A stretch of 31,345 bases of DNA from NCBI GenBank assembly GCA_034086705.1, contig JAXDZV010000046.1:1-31345 (forward strand), in the 5' to 3' direction. Under the pieces are notes generated by a model. The model did no database searches. It saw only the letters and a list, made by a program, of their open reading frames with translations, and was not told where the DNA came from. This document shows, piece after piece, positions 7,414-15,918 of the stretch. Position 1 is the first letter of the stretch. The number at the start of each line of letters is the position of its first letter. The translations under genes and the position numbers were made by a program. The DNA is from UMGS1225 sp034086705. GTDB taxonomy: Bacteria > Bacillota > Clostridia > Oscillospirales > CAG-272.

Positions 7414-7456
7414 AAAACCCGTGCCGGGCATAGCATTGCCAGTTCCCACGGGTTTT
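7414..7456. terminator. Bidirectional terminator between convergent genes
   Basis: AAAACCCGTG (7414-7423) pairs with CACGGGTTTT (7447-7456), a 10-bp stem with A and T runs on its outer sides. It lies 20 bases after the plus-strand membrane gene and about 60 bases after the minus-strand rsmI stop. Confidence 0.8.
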
Positions 7457-7482
7457 GTTGTTGCTGTTGCTGTTGCTGTTGT
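7456..7482. repeat. Short TTGCTG tandem repeat
   Basis: About four copies of the hexamer TTGCTG, next to the terminator and downstream of rsmI. On the minus strand an unused open frame through it would encode a glutamine run. It looks like a simple-sequence tract with possible slippage, without a known role. Confidence 0.6.
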
Positions 7483-7516
7483 CCACAAGCTGAACCGTTT
7501 CTTTGTTGCACTGGGA

Positions 7517-8446
7517 TTATTTTGTTTGTTGCGCCAAACGATCCTCTTCTAAAAGCATACGGTATACGGCGCTTTTGGACATACCGCGATCTTTGGCAAC
7601 CAATTTCAGTGCCTCGTTTTTTTGCAGCGAAGGAGTTTGCTGCAAATAATATGTGACATGCTCTTGTATTTGCATGTTACTCCAAAATGCTGGTTGTGCA
7701 CATGGCTGTGCTTTTGCGCCCTGCACAACTAAGACGTATTCTCCGCGAGGTGGTGTTTGTGCGCAATCCTGCAGTGCAAGAGCAAGGGTTGTACGCACGG
7801 TCTGCTCGTTGCGTTTGGTCAGTTCCCGGCATAAAGCCAGTTGTCGGTCAGGCCCCAGTACATTGCACAAATCCGAAAGTGTTCCCGCAAGTCTATGCGG
7901 CGCTTCATATAAAACAATTGTTCTGTACTCTGCGGCAATTTGCTGCAGCCGTTCTCTGCGTTCTCCTTTGGCTGTTGGCAAAAATCCTTCAAACACAAAG
8001 CGTCCCGTTGGCAAACCAGATAGGGCGACAGCCGTTGGAACGGCACAACACCCGGGGACACAGCGGACAGGGATCTGCCTTTGCTGACAGAGCAAAACAA
8101 GATCTTCCCCCGGATCGCTGATGGCCGGCATACCGGCATCTGTTACCAATGCGCAGGATTCTCCTTTTGCAAGACGGTCGCATATCATTATGCCACGCTG
8201 ACGCTTGTTGTGCTCAAAGTAACTGACAAGTGGCTTATCAATTCCGTAAAACGCAAGCAAGCGTCCGGTATTGCGGGTATCTTCAGCCGCCACAAAAGAT
8301 ACTTCTGACAGGATCTTTAACGCGCGTGCTGTGATATCCATTGTATTGCCAATGGGGGTAGCTGTCAGATATAACGTTCCCGGCTCGGTTTTGTTCTTCT
8401 CCGGATACGCTGCAAACAGCGCATCAAGGTTTTTCATACTGCTCAT
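7517..8446 (-). CDS. rsmI: 16S rRNA (cytidine1402-2'-O)-methyltransferase RsmI
   Basis: The protein (309 residues) is a clear tetrapyrrole-methylase-fold RsmI: GTLYLTATPIGN near residue 23, AEDTRNTGRLL, ALVTDAGMPAISDPG and PGCCAVPTAVALSGL. It uses S-adenosylmethionine to 2'-O-methylate C1402 of 16S rRNA in the decoding centre. A C-terminal stretch (AKDRGMSKSAVYRMLLEE) looks like the small helix-turn-helix seen at the end of many RsmI proteins. I chose ATG 8446, six bases after GGAG; the frame stays open 37 codons further upstream inside the previous gene. It overlaps the TrmN6-like gene by 23 bp, the same pairing as yabB and rsmI (yabC) in Bacillus. Confidence 0.93.
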   Translation of the reverse strand: MSSMKNLDALFAAYPEKNKTEPGTLYLTATPIGNTMDITARALKILSEVSFVAAEDTRNTGRLLAFYGIDKPLVSYFEHNKRQRGIMICDRLAKGESCALVTDAGMPAISDPGEDLVLLCQQRQIPVRCVPGCCAVPTAVALSGLPTGRFVFEGFLPTAKGERRERLQQIAAEYRTIVLYEAPHRLAGTLSDLCNVLGPDRQLALCRELTKRNEQTVRTTLALALQDCAQTPPRGEYVLVVQGAKAQPCAQPAFWSNMQIQEHVTYYLQQTPSLQKNEALKLVAKDRGMSKSAVYRMLLEEDRLAQQTK

Positions 8447-9182
8447 CAAATGCTCCGTTTTCATAAATATATGTGTATTCAGGCGTATGGCATAGCGTGT
8501 TGTTTCCTGCACTGCGAGAAAGCACCAGCGGTTTTGTCCAAAAAACACCAGGCGCACCGCCCTTTTTTGCTTCTACCAACAGCAGACTTGGTCGATGCAG
8601 AGCAGTTGGATATACCAATGTCATACGTTTTGGCTCCAGACCGTTTTCTCGCATGGCGCAAAGCAAATCCGTTATACGTTCCGGTAGAAAGCATACGGTA
8701 AAGTATCCGCCGTAGCGCAACAGTCGCGCAGCGCAACTGCAGAAATCAAAAATCCCCCCTGCAATTTCTCGCCGTGCTATCTCACTTTGCATGGATTTTC
8801 GTGCAAAGCCGGTATTTGCGGAAAAATATGGCGGATTGCAAAATACCCAGTCTGCGGCTTTTTCTTCTCCGGAGGGCGTGTAGGTACGCACATCCGCTAA
8901 AACTGGAATGATGCGCTGCCCCATATTGTTTGTTTCAACATTATGACACAGCAATGCGTAAGAATCGGCCTGTAATTCCAGCGCTGTTATTGTTGAAAAC
9001 ATTCGGTTGCGCGCAGTCAACAGCGCAACCGCACCGCTGCCGCTGCCTAGATCGTAAGCCCTGCCGCGTGCCTTGTGTCGCACATATGCAGCAAGCAAAT
9101 AAGCATCTGTTCCAAATAAAAGCCCTTGTGAAGATTGCCGAAGCAGTATGGAATCGTTGACGGGGGTCAGAAATTCTTTCAT
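8424..9182 (-). CDS. yabB: tRNA1(Val) A37 N6-methyltransferase-like protein (TrmN6/YabB)
   Basis: A 252-residue SAM-dependent methylase. The SAM loop reads YDLGSGSGAVALL (near residue 43) and the amino-methylase catalytic motif is NPPY (in DWVFCNPPYF). Members of this family methylate N6 of A37 in tRNA1(Val) in Escherichia coli; the Bacillus-type member YabB is usually next to rsmI, as here. The start at 9182 has AGAGGA seven bases upstream and removes a 15-residue basic extension of the open frame. The exact tRNA target in this organism is inferred from family only. Confidence 0.85.
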   Translation of the reverse strand: MKEFLTPVNDSILLRQSSQGLLFGTDAYLLAAYVRHKARGRAYDLGSGSGAVALLTARNRMFSTITALELQADSYALLCHNVETNNMGQRIIPVLADVRTYTPSGEEKAADWVFCNPPYFSANTGFARKSMQSEIARREIAGGIFDFCSCAARLLRYGGYFTVCFLPERITDLLCAMRENGLEPKRMTLVYPTALHRPSLLLVEAKKGGAPGVFWTKPLVLSRSAGNNTLCHTPEYTYIYENGAFDEQYEKP

Positions 9183-9196
9183 ATGTTTCCTCTTAT

Positions 9197-9246
9197 AAAA
9201 AAAGGATCGCAGCAAACGGACAGCCATTCACCTCGACCCTTTTTTT
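9197..9246 (-). terminator. Terminator between the ferredoxin gene and yabB
   Basis: On the minus strand AAAAAAAGGGTCG pairs with CGATCCTTTTTTT with one mismatch, and the second arm is the U run. It separates the ferredoxin transcript from the downstream methylase pair. Confidence 0.8.
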
Positions 9247-9263
9247 AGCGCATTGCAGCCGCA

Positions 9264-9434
9264 TCACTCAGCCTTTGGAGCTTCCACGGGACAAACGCCG
9301 GCGCAGGTACCGCAATCGATGCATTCTTCTGCATTAATTTCATACTTTCCGCCATTTTCAGAAATTGCGTTGACCGGGCATTCACTTGCACAAGCGCCGC
9401 AGCCAAGGCATTCTTCACCAATTTTGTATGCCAT
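9264..9434 (-). CDS. 2[4Fe-4S] ferredoxin, clostridial type
   Basis: A 56-residue ferredoxin with two CxxCxxCxxxCP clusters: CLGCGACASECP near residue 10 and CIDCGTCAGVCP near residue 39. It is a soluble low-potential electron carrier, typically serving pyruvate:ferredoxin oxidoreductase and hydrogenases in anaerobes. The start at 9434 follows GGAGG at good spacing; the frame could extend nine codons further, but the ribosome site would then lie inside the gene. It is a single-gene unit, with its own promoter at 9477-9504 and its own terminator. Confidence 0.95.
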   Translation of the reverse strand: MAYKIGEECLGCGACASECPVNAISENGGKYEINAEECIDCGTCAGVCPVEAPKAE

Positions 9435-9476
9435 GACATTACCTCCACTTTTTTCAGACAAAGCCTGTTACCGATT

Positions 9477-9504
9477 ATTGTATCACACATTTTTTCTTTG
9501 TCAA
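9477..9504 (-). promoter_or_regulatory. Sigma-A promoter of the ferredoxin gene
   Basis: TTGACA (9504-9499), 16-bp spacer, TACAAT (9482-9477). Transcription would start about 35 bases before the ferredoxin ATG. Confidence 0.8.
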
Positions 9505-9595
9505 GTCCCGTTGCCTTTCTTTTACGGAATTGCAAAAAACATCTGCTTTGGGAACCTTTTTCTCATACAATACGATCTGACAGGAGAGATACCAT

Positions 9596-10681
9596 ATGAC
9601 TCTCGTTTCTGCCCCCACGTTGCTTTTGACTGTGTCACATCCCCACACATCGCTTTTTTCCTATATCGCAGAGTGCCGCCGTGCTGGCTTTACGAAAATT
9701 GTGCTGCTCGATACGAGTACCGCAGGTCGCAACGCACGGACTTGGGATTGTGTGCGCGGCAGCGGTTGCGTCGTTTTACACCCGCCATACGGTGAAGATG
9801 GTCCGCCTCTGCGGGCAGCTTTACGTTACTGTGCACAGCATGATCCGCAGGCGTTGGGTGTAGTGACTTCCGATGCAGGCGATTGCATACCGCCTGCAGA
9901 CCTTTTTCGCTGTGCGAATCAGATGCGGCAGACACAGACAATTGTTTTGGGCATCCGAAATTTTTCCGAGCAAAAAATGCCGCGCCTTCATCTGCTTGGC
10001 AGCAAGTTCATTTGTTTCATGTTGCGGGTCGGATGCGGGATGAAGCTGGATGACCCGAAAACGCCGCTGCGCGCGATTCCAGCAAAAACGATTCCTTACT
10101 TTACTTGTGGAAAAAGATGCGGCGCTTATCTATATGAAACACGCATATTGCTCCAAATTGCAAAAAACCGATTGCCTTATGAACCATGTAGTGTTTCATA
10201 TCCGCTGCATCCGAAAGCTGCTTTGCCGCGATTGCATCCATTGCTGGATTTGCTGTTGATTGGGCTGCAAATCTTCAAATTTTCCGTTTCTTCTTTGTTT
10301 TGCACAGGGGTTGAGTGGCTTTTGAATTACTGTTTTTTATGGTTGCTGGCGCACACACAAATTTCCTATGCCCGCCATATTTTATTAGCGGGGACAGTTG
10401 CACGACTTTTTTCTTCCATATTGAATTTGTTTGTAAACGCGAAAGTTGTTTTTTCTTCCGATAGAGATACCGGAAAAACAATTCTACGGTACTATGCGTT
10501 GTGCATTCCGCAGACAGCTGTGACACTCTGCCTCACAAAGCTTTTATCCGGCACACTGTTTGGCGTTGCGTCACCGGCTGTTAATACCTTTTTTCTGGCA
10601 TTGAGCAGTGTGCTGCTGTTCTTTTTGAGTTATCGAATTCAAAAGCACTGGGTGTTTCAATCTCAGAAAAAGACGTGTTGA
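9596..10681 (+). CDS. GT2-type glycosyltransferase fused to a GtrA-like membrane domain
   Basis: The 361-residue protein has two parts. Residues about 1-205 resemble the family-2 glycosyltransferases of the dolichyl-phosphate mannose synthase type: an early IVLLDTS strand, TSDAGDCIPP where the DxD motif is expected, and DDPKTPLRAIP near the end of the domain. Residues about 225-355 look like GtrA, with four membrane helices, ARLFSSILNLFVNAKVVF and a terminal SYRIQKHWVF. Such proteins move or make lipid-linked sugars for surface glycans. The acidic motif is atypical (SDAGD), so activity is not certain. GGAGAG precedes the ATG by six bases. It seems to be a single-gene unit. Confidence 0.75.
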   Translation: MTLVSAPTLLLTVSHPHTSLFSYIAECRRAGFTKIVLLDTSTAGRNARTWDCVRGSGCVVLHPPYGEDGPPLRAALRYCAQHDPQALGVVTSDAGDCIPPADLFRCANQMRQTQTIVLGIRNFSEQKMPRLHLLGSKFICFMLRVGCGMKLDDPKTPLRAIPAKTIPYFTCGKRCGAYLYETRILLQIAKNRLPYEPCSVSYPLHPKAALPRLHPLLDLLLIGLQIFKFSVSSLFCTGVEWLLNYCFLWLLAHTQISYARHILLAGTVARLFSSILNLFVNAKVVFSSDRDTGKTILRYYALCIPQTAVTLCLTKLLSGTLFGVASPAVNTFFLALSSVLLFFLSYRIQKHWVFQSQKKTC

Positions 10682-10717
10682 AAGTGAAAGAAATATTTGT
10701 AAGTCAAAATGTATGTA

Positions 10718-10746
10718 TTGACTTTTTTTAAAAAATATGCTATACT
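10718..10746 (+). promoter_or_regulatory. Sigma-A promoter of the CBM9-like surface protein gene
   Basis: TTGACT (10718-10723), 17-bp spacer, TATACT (10741-10746). It begins 37 bases after the stop of the glycosyltransferase gene and about 70 bases before the next ATG. Confidence 0.85.
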
Positions 10747-10814
10747 CGCAGCAGAGAATGTCGGGGTTCCCGGCAAAATAATTTTGAAACATAAGGATAA
10801 TGGAGGGTACCTAA

Positions 10815-11813
10815 ATGAAACGAGTAATTGCATCTGCGCTTGTGCTCCTGATGCTTTGCGCGTTGGCGGTTCCGGCGTTTGCATCTGCAGGTAGACGTGC
10901 AACTTGGGGGAATGTCCGGAATTATGCGGGTTCTATTGCAACGGATGGTGTAATGGACGAAGTATACAACACATTCGGTAAGAAGATTTCCGCAAAATCT
11001 TACTGGTTCAAGGGGCTTGGTGAAGACAAGACTGGCACGGATTGGGCGGATTCTTACTGGTTGTTCTCAAACGATTACAAAGAGCTGCATGTTTTTGTGC
11101 AGGTACATGATAATGTGATCATTCCGCCTCCGGCTGAGAAACACGCAACGATGGATGGTGCATACCACACTGACTCCGTTGAGATTTGGCTGGATCCTAA
11201 TTTGAACGCAGCAGATGCTGCAAATGAAACCGTGCGCGAAAATGCATACCATTATGCGTGCGATGTTTCCGGCTTCCGTCATGCCTCCCTGTGGGGGAAA
11301 GATTTGCTTGGCAATGCTGCCTGTGACCCGTATTTCAACGCTGCCGTAAAGATGACTTCATACGGCTATGATGTGGAATTTGTCATTTATACAGATGGAT
11401 TCGATGCAACATTGCAAGCCGGCGAAAAGTGGGGTATTAACCTCATGATGAACGACGTGTATGATGCACGCCATGACGCTGATAAGAAAGAGCACTGGAT
11501 GGATCCCGATTATTACTTCATGTGTTCTATGCTGATTGAGCATGAAAACGGAACCGTTTCTATCCTTCCGGCTGATTTCGACAATATGATTTTGGGGTCA
11601 ACTGTTTCGGATGCTTCTGCACCTGTTACGGACGATGATCCTGCAGGTAAGGATGATACTTCATCTACACCTCTTGAAGACCCATCTTCCACGGAGGGTG
11701 GCACATCTAAACCGAGTGCACCGCAGACCGCAGACCCGATCCTGTTTGCAGCAGCAGCAGTTCTCGTAAGCGCTGGCACAGCGGTTGCAGTTCTCAAAAA
11801 GCGTCGCCATTGA
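10815..11813 (+). CDS. Secreted CBM9/DOMON-like surface protein with sorting-like tail
   Basis: A 332-residue exported protein. Residues 1-24 form a signal peptide ending AFASA. Residues about 33-260 look like a family-9 carbohydrate-binding or DOMON domain, with DGVMDEVY at the start, then HTDSVEIWLDP and a YDVEFVIYTDGF strand. A linker rich in Asp, Ser, Thr and Pro (about 263-303) leads to APQTAD, a hydrophobic helix and the tail LKKRRH. That layout resembles an LPXTG sorting signal with the PQT core but Ala where Gly is expected, so it may be anchored by sortase or just by the helix. Strong GGAGGG site, own promoter and own terminator. The ligand is unknown. Confidence 0.75.
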   Translation: MKRVIASALVLLMLCALAVPAFASAGRRATWGNVRNYAGSIATDGVMDEVYNTFGKKISAKSYWFKGLGEDKTGTDWADSYWLFSNDYKELHVFVQVHDNVIIPPPAEKHATMDGAYHTDSVEIWLDPNLNAADAANETVRENAYHYACDVSGFRHASLWGKDLLGNAACDPYFNAAVKMTSYGYDVEFVIYTDGFDATLQAGEKWGINLMMNDVYDARHDADKKEHWMDPDYYFMCSMLIEHENGTVSILPADFDNMILGSTVSDASAPVTDDDPAGKDDTSSTPLEDPSSTEGGTSKPSAPQTADPILFAAAAVLVSAGTAVAVLKKRRH

Positions 11814-11845
11814 ATTAGGCCTATTTGCCTGTCAAAGCAATAAAC

Positions 11846-11886
11846 CAGGACACTCTTCTTTGTAAGAGTGTCCTGATTTTTTATGG
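11846..11886 (+). terminator. Intrinsic terminator after the CBM9-like gene
   Basis: CAGGACACTCTT (11846-11857) pairs perfectly with AAGAGTGTCCTG (11864-11875) around six bases, followed by ATTTTTT. The remaining gap to 12056 shows nothing else. Confidence 0.92.
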
Positions 11887-12056
11887 GAGTGTGATTGGTA
11901 GCTTTAGTGCAAAACGGTGTGCCGATTTTGAACAACGTCAATCTTGCATCGCGCAGTGAAACGCCGGAATTTTTGTGTACTTAAACTGTCAAAATGTTAT
12001 TCCAACAAGAAGGCATGTGAACGGAAGATACTGTTTTATTTTTCTTTTTTTGAATA

Positions 12057-13832
12057 CTATGGTTGCGATGTACGATGATATACCGCGATATATCCCTGTA
12101 TAAAATCAACCCGCGTCCAGGCAGGATTTTCTTCATAGAATGCCTGTTTGTCCTGGCCGCTTTGCCAACGCAAATCCAAAACGATGTATTCTGTATCATA
12201 TGCACAGTTTTGATACTGATCTAAACAAAAAATTGTATTACGGGCAGAAAGTGGAACTGTATAGCAAGTGGAGGCACTGACAGAGGCCTGCTGCGGAATT
12301 TTGGCAAGTATTGATTCTACTGCTGCATAGTCTTGTTGATGCCTGGCATATTGTGACAGCACAGTCATCTTTTCCGGCAAAACACCGAAAAGCAGCAATA
12401 CACCAAACAAAAGTGCGCAACAAGAGGTGAAACGTTGACGCGTATAGGAAAAGTCGGCGATATTTAAAACGGCGAGAAAGACCAGAAAAGCAAGCGAACC
12501 AAATGAATATTGAAAAAACAACTTATGCTGATATATATAATCGGGTAATAGATTGATCAACAGCAGCGGTCCGAAAAGCAATAGTCTTTCCCACTTTTTT
12601 GTAAGGAGTGGCAGTATGGAAAGCGGCAGCAAAACGCAAAGCAGATATGTTAGCTTTTCCGAATTGTTCAGCAGTGCGCGCAGCATAGCTGCCGGATCGC
12701 GGACGACAAGCGAGAGGAGATCTGCTAAAGAACCGCTGGAACCAATCAGATTTTCATAGCGATTGGTCATGATACCATGCCCGTATACCCGCATCAGTGT
12801 TGTTACGAGCAAAAACACGCTGATTGCGACGCCGAATAACCCGAGGCTGCCAAGCAGTTTTTTCTTCTTTTGCTGTGGTGTGCTGCTAAAAGCAGTTGCA
12901 AAAAAGTAAAGTGCGGCGAAAGCAACATAGACAGGTGCATCTTCTTTCACACACATTACCAGCGCAGCACAAATATATGCTGCAGGTATACGGTTTTTCT
13001 CCCAAAAATAAAAAAGAAAAAGAAGAAAAAACGTTAAAAAACAGTTTTCATGCAGATCGTATAAGCAGCCGCCGCCCAAGGCGGGATGCAGCAAAATAGC
13101 AGCTGACAACACACTGCTGATTCCGACTGACAAACCTTTCTGTCGGCATAACAGATAAGCCGGCAGCACCGAGGCACCGACAATGAGAATTTGTAAAACA
13201 GCCAATGTCATCGGGGATGGAAAAAGTACGTAAAACGGTAGCATCAAGTAATAAATCGGAGAAAAATGAATGGAAAAATGCGACAAAAGTGTATTCCGTT
13301 CCAGGGTTGTTATCGGCCCTAACCCTTCGCGCATGGAATGAAACATCTGACAAAATATCCCAAAGTCAAAGCATACGGATGTATACGTTTTCACGCGTAG
13401 CACTGCAATCAGAGAGAATAGAATCCAAAAGACTCCGATAGCCCAGAGAAGTATGCCAATACTGATGTGGCGCATTGCACGCGCACTCGGCCGATAGCTT
13501 GCAAGCGCCTGTAGAAAAAGATATAGTGCAATGCCAAGCAACACACAAAATAAAAGATAAAGAAACGGCGTGTATTCTGCAAGCAGCTGAAGCGCAGCAT
13601 AACAAAACAGCGCTGATAAGAGTATTCCGACTGGAATCAGCGATCCGTATTTGGTTTTTAAGCATATAAGTTGTATAAAAAAAGAAAGCAGTGTGACCAA
13701 AGCAACCAAATAAAAGTTTTCGGTAGTCGGGAAAAAACTGCCTACCACACAACCAACGGCAAAAGCAGCTAAAAAACTGAGAAAATAGTCTTTGCCATGG
13801 CGGATATATTTGGCGCGGAAGGAGTTGTCCAT
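12057..13832 (-). CDS. DUF2079 multi-pass membrane protein
   Basis: A 591-residue protein with at least ten membrane segments and a soluble C-terminal part of about 90 residues. The family is recognised by FDFGIFCQMFHSM followed by HFSIHFSPIYYLMLPFYVL, and by LHENCF further on. These are the DUF2079 signatures, a family placed near GT-C membrane glycosyltransferases; no reaction has been shown that I know of. GGAGGT lies nine bases before the ATG and a consensus promoter lies just upstream. It is a single-gene unit that converges on the CBM9-like gene. A role in surface glycans is only an inference. Confidence 0.8.
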   Translation of the reverse strand: MDNSFRAKYIRHGKDYFLSFLAAFAVGCVVGSFFPTTENFYLVALVTLLSFFIQLICLKTKYGSLIPVGILLSALFCYAALQLLAEYTPFLYLLFCVLLGIALYLFLQALASYRPSARAMRHISIGILLWAIGVFWILFSLIAVLRVKTYTSVCFDFGIFCQMFHSMREGLGPITTLERNTLLSHFSIHFSPIYYLMLPFYVLFPSPMTLAVLQILIVGASVLPAYLLCRQKGLSVGISSVLSAAILLHPALGGGCLYDLHENCFLTFFLLFLFYFWEKNRIPAAYICAALVMCVKEDAPVYVAFAALYFFATAFSSTPQQKKKKLLGSLGLFGVAISVFLLVTTLMRVYGHGIMTNRYENLIGSSGSLADLLSLVVRDPAAMLRALLNNSEKLTYLLCVLLPLSILPLLTKKWERLLLFGPLLLINLLPDYIYQHKLFFQYSFGSLAFLVFLAVLNIADFSYTRQRFTSCCALLFGVLLLFGVLPEKMTVLSQYARHQQDYAAVESILAKIPQQASVSASTCYTVPLSARNTIFCLDQYQNCAYDTEYIVLDLRWQSGQDKQAFYEENPAWTRVDFIQGYIAVYHRTSQP

Positions 13833-13861
13833 CGTGCATGCACCTCCCCGGTTTTTTTGTT

Positions 13862-13890
13862 ATTATAACAAACATGTTAAGTATCGTCAA
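13862..13890 (-). promoter_or_regulatory. Sigma-A promoter of the DUF2079 gene
   Basis: TTGACG (13890-13885), 17-bp spacer, TATAAT (13867-13862), about 35 bases before the ATG. Confidence 0.88.
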
Positions 13891-13928
13891 TATATTTTAT
13901 GTGTTCGGCATATATCGCGCAAACAGCA

Positions 13929-13958
13929 AAACGGCGCGGCAATGGTGCCGCGCCGTTT
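13929..13958 (-). terminator. GC-rich terminator after the four-gene operon
   Basis: AAACGGCGCGGCA pairs perfectly with TGCCGCGCCGTTT (13 bp, 4-nt loop). On the minus strand the stem ends in TTTTGCTGTTTG. It lies about 45 bases after the small acidic protein gene and before the DUF2079 promoter. Confidence 0.85.
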
Positions 13959-14003
13959 GTACATTGGCCATACAGATCACTTTTAATGAGACATTCTGAT
14001 ACT

Positions 14004-14189
14004 TCAGTCTGCATCCTCCAGATCGTCAACATCGAAAAAGTCGTCATCGTCTGAGGTGAGGAGACATTTCAATGTTTGGTGATATTTATACACCAGACAC
14101 ATCAGCGCACCTGCCGCAGCAAGTACTACTGCTACCGCACCCAATACCGGCAATGCATTTTTCTTTTTTGCAAGCTCACAATTCTTCAT
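14004..14189 (-). CDS. Small single-pass membrane protein with an acidic tail
   Basis: A 61-residue protein: a lysine-rich N terminus (MKNCELAKKKN), one hydrophobic helix (about 13-34) and a tail dominated by Asp and Glu (DDDDFFDVDDLEDAD). I do not know its family, although similar small acidic proteins occur in this bacterial group. Its ATG overlaps the TGA of the ligase gene in an ATGA arrangement, and GAGAGGAG lies upstream inside the ligase gene, so translation is coupled. It is the last gene of the operon. The acidic tail may bind metal or a basic partner, but that is inference. Confidence 0.75.
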   Translation of the reverse strand: MKNCELAKKKNALPVLGAVAVVLAAAGALMCLVYKYHQTLKCLLTSDDDDFFDVDDLEDAD

Positions 14190-15886
14190 ATGACATACTC
14201 CTCTCTAAAATTTTCCGGTTCATTTCTTTTTATTTTTTGCGTTGTTGTACGCACAAAATCATCTTCACGCAGCACAATGCGGCCAATTGACTTATAGGCA
14301 GGAAACAAGGCATTTACTCGTTCAACCTCCTTGTGCAACAGAGGTCCGATCGCTTTGCGATATGCTTCTCCATGTTCATCGGCAAGTGTACCAAGGATTT
14401 GTTTTACTGCTTCCTCGTTTGGATAAAGCGCCGCCGTAATGACGCCGTCTTTTCCTTCATATACCAAACTTTGCGCAATCAAATCGGATTGACACAAAAA
14501 ATGCTCCAGTTCTTCGGGGAATATTTTCTTTCCGTTTTTTGCAACGATCATGCTTTTGCGCCTGCCACAAATTCGATATGCGCCCTGTGGCGTTCTTTGA
14601 GCTAAATCGCCTGTGTGAAAAAAACCACCGCGCATCACCTGCGCCGTTTGCTCCGGCTGATGGTAATACCCGAGCATCACATTTGGTCCTGCAACGCATA
14701 ACTCTCCGATTCCGTCTGCATCCGGCTCATCAATCACAACAGTAACACCCGGCAGAGGGAAGCCGACATCGTCCGGTGCATGATATTGATCGTCATGTAC
14801 TGTTACAACCGGTGAGGTTTCGGTTAAACCGTATCCGGCATACAAACGATACCCGAATTTCTCATATACTTCAAACAATTGCGCAGACAGCGGTGCGGCT
14901 CCGCACAAAATGCGTTCCAGCTTGCCACCAAATGCAGCGGTAATCGAAGCGAAAAGTTTGCGACGGGCAGTCGAAGAGGGAATGGTGCGTGCGATTGCAA
15001 GCTGTGCTTGTAGCAGTGCAGCGCCGCCTTTCATTTTCCTATATTTTCTTTGCACGGCATTTAAAAACGTTTCCAACACCAATGGTACACAAATCAAAAC
15101 AGTGGGGGAAAATAAAACCAAATCTGCCTGCAATGTTTTGAGTGAACGATTATAAGCAATCGATGCGCCAGAACAGAAAAATGTTAAAAAGCCTGCCATG
15201 CATTCAAAGGTGTGGTGTAAAGGTAAAAGAGATAGAGAACGGTCTTCTGGCCCCAGCCGAATTCGGTGACGAACTGCGGTGATATTGCTGCATATATTGT
15301 ATTGTGACAGCATGACACCTTTGCCGACACCGGTTGTTCCTGACGTATATAAAAGGATCGAAAAGGCGGTTGGATCTACGGTATGTTCCTCAAAACTACG
15401 ATCTCCTGCCCGCCGTAATTCACGACCTTTTGCAAGAAATAAATCAATTTCTTCCAAAGCATATGCACGGCAGCCTGCAGGCAGCTGTTTCATTTTTTCC
15501 GCTTCTTCCGGAGTATACAAAATTGCTTGCGCTTGAGAATCTTGTAGCAGAGAGGTAATCTCATCTGCACGTAGATCTTTGTCAAGCGGCACGATTGAGC
15601 CAACCCCGGCAAGCACAGTCAGATAGGAAAGCGCCCAAGTATATCCGTTTCTACCGATTAGAGCGATACGGCAATCGGACAGTCCTTGTGCATGCAAAAA
15701 TGCTGTGAATTCCAGAATTTCCTCATACACTTCGCGGTAATGCACTGTAACGACGCCGCCCGCTGCCCAATACAAGAAGGCGGGTCGTTCTGCATACAGG
15801 CGACAGCTGCTTTGTACAAGATCGCGCACAGATACAATGGGGCGAACATCATAGACCAAATTCCTGTTTTCCTTCATCCTAAGCAC
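14186..15886 (-). CDS. AMP-dependent synthetase/ligase, long-chain acyl-CoA-synthetase-like
   Basis: A full-length (566-residue) adenylate-forming enzyme. The phosphate loop LLYTSGTTGVGKG (about 176-188), GYGLTETSP in the A5 region, HTGDL, the hinge-region AKNGKKIFPEELE and the C-terminal catalytic lysine region TTTQKIKRNE are all present. It would activate a carboxylic acid with ATP, most probably a fatty acid, to an acyl-adenylate and then acyl-CoA or another thioester. The start is uncertain: GTG 15886 has AAAGGA five bases upstream, while ATG 15877 lies three codons in. It sits 32 bp after the beta-propeller-like gene and overlaps the small acidic gene. The substrate is unknown. Confidence 0.85.
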   Translation of the reverse strand: MLRMKENRNLVYDVRPIVSVRDLVQSSCRLYAERPAFLYWAAGGVVTVHYREVYEEILEFTAFLHAQGLSDCRIALIGRNGYTWALSYLTVLAGVGSIVPLDKDLRADEITSLLQDSQAQAILYTPEEAEKMKQLPAGCRAYALEEIDLFLAKGRELRRAGDRSFEEHTVDPTAFSILLYTSGTTGVGKGVMLSQYNICSNITAVRHRIRLGPEDRSLSLLPLHHTFECMAGFLTFFCSGASIAYNRSLKTLQADLVLFSPTVLICVPLVLETFLNAVQRKYRKMKGGAALLQAQLAIARTIPSSTARRKLFASITAAFGGKLERILCGAAPLSAQLFEVYEKFGYRLYAGYGLTETSPVVTVHDDQYHAPDDVGFPLPGVTVVIDEPDADGIGELCVAGPNVMLGYYHQPEQTAQVMRGGFFHTGDLAQRTPQGAYRICGRRKSMIVAKNGKKIFPEELEHFLCQSDLIAQSLVYEGKDGVITAALYPNEEAVKQILGTLADEHGEAYRKAIGPLLHKEVERVNALFPAYKSIGRIVLREDDFVRTTTQKIKRNEPENFREEYVI

Positions 15887-15918
15887 CTGATTCCTTTTTG
15901 ATATCTTTAGTGTTCGCT

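Noticed and set aside
7456..7482. CRISPR or phase-variable tract
   Set aside because: Only a 27-base hexamer tract with no spacers and outside any reading frame or promoter in use.
7296..7511. Minus-strand frame with a glutamine run
   Set aside because: It covers the terminator and the TTGCTG repeat and has no ribosome site; a simple-repeat artefact.
12553..12759. Plus-strand frames inside the DUF2079 gene and similar shadow frames elsewhere
   Set aside because: Complementary-strand frames of clear genes, without ribosome sites or family features.
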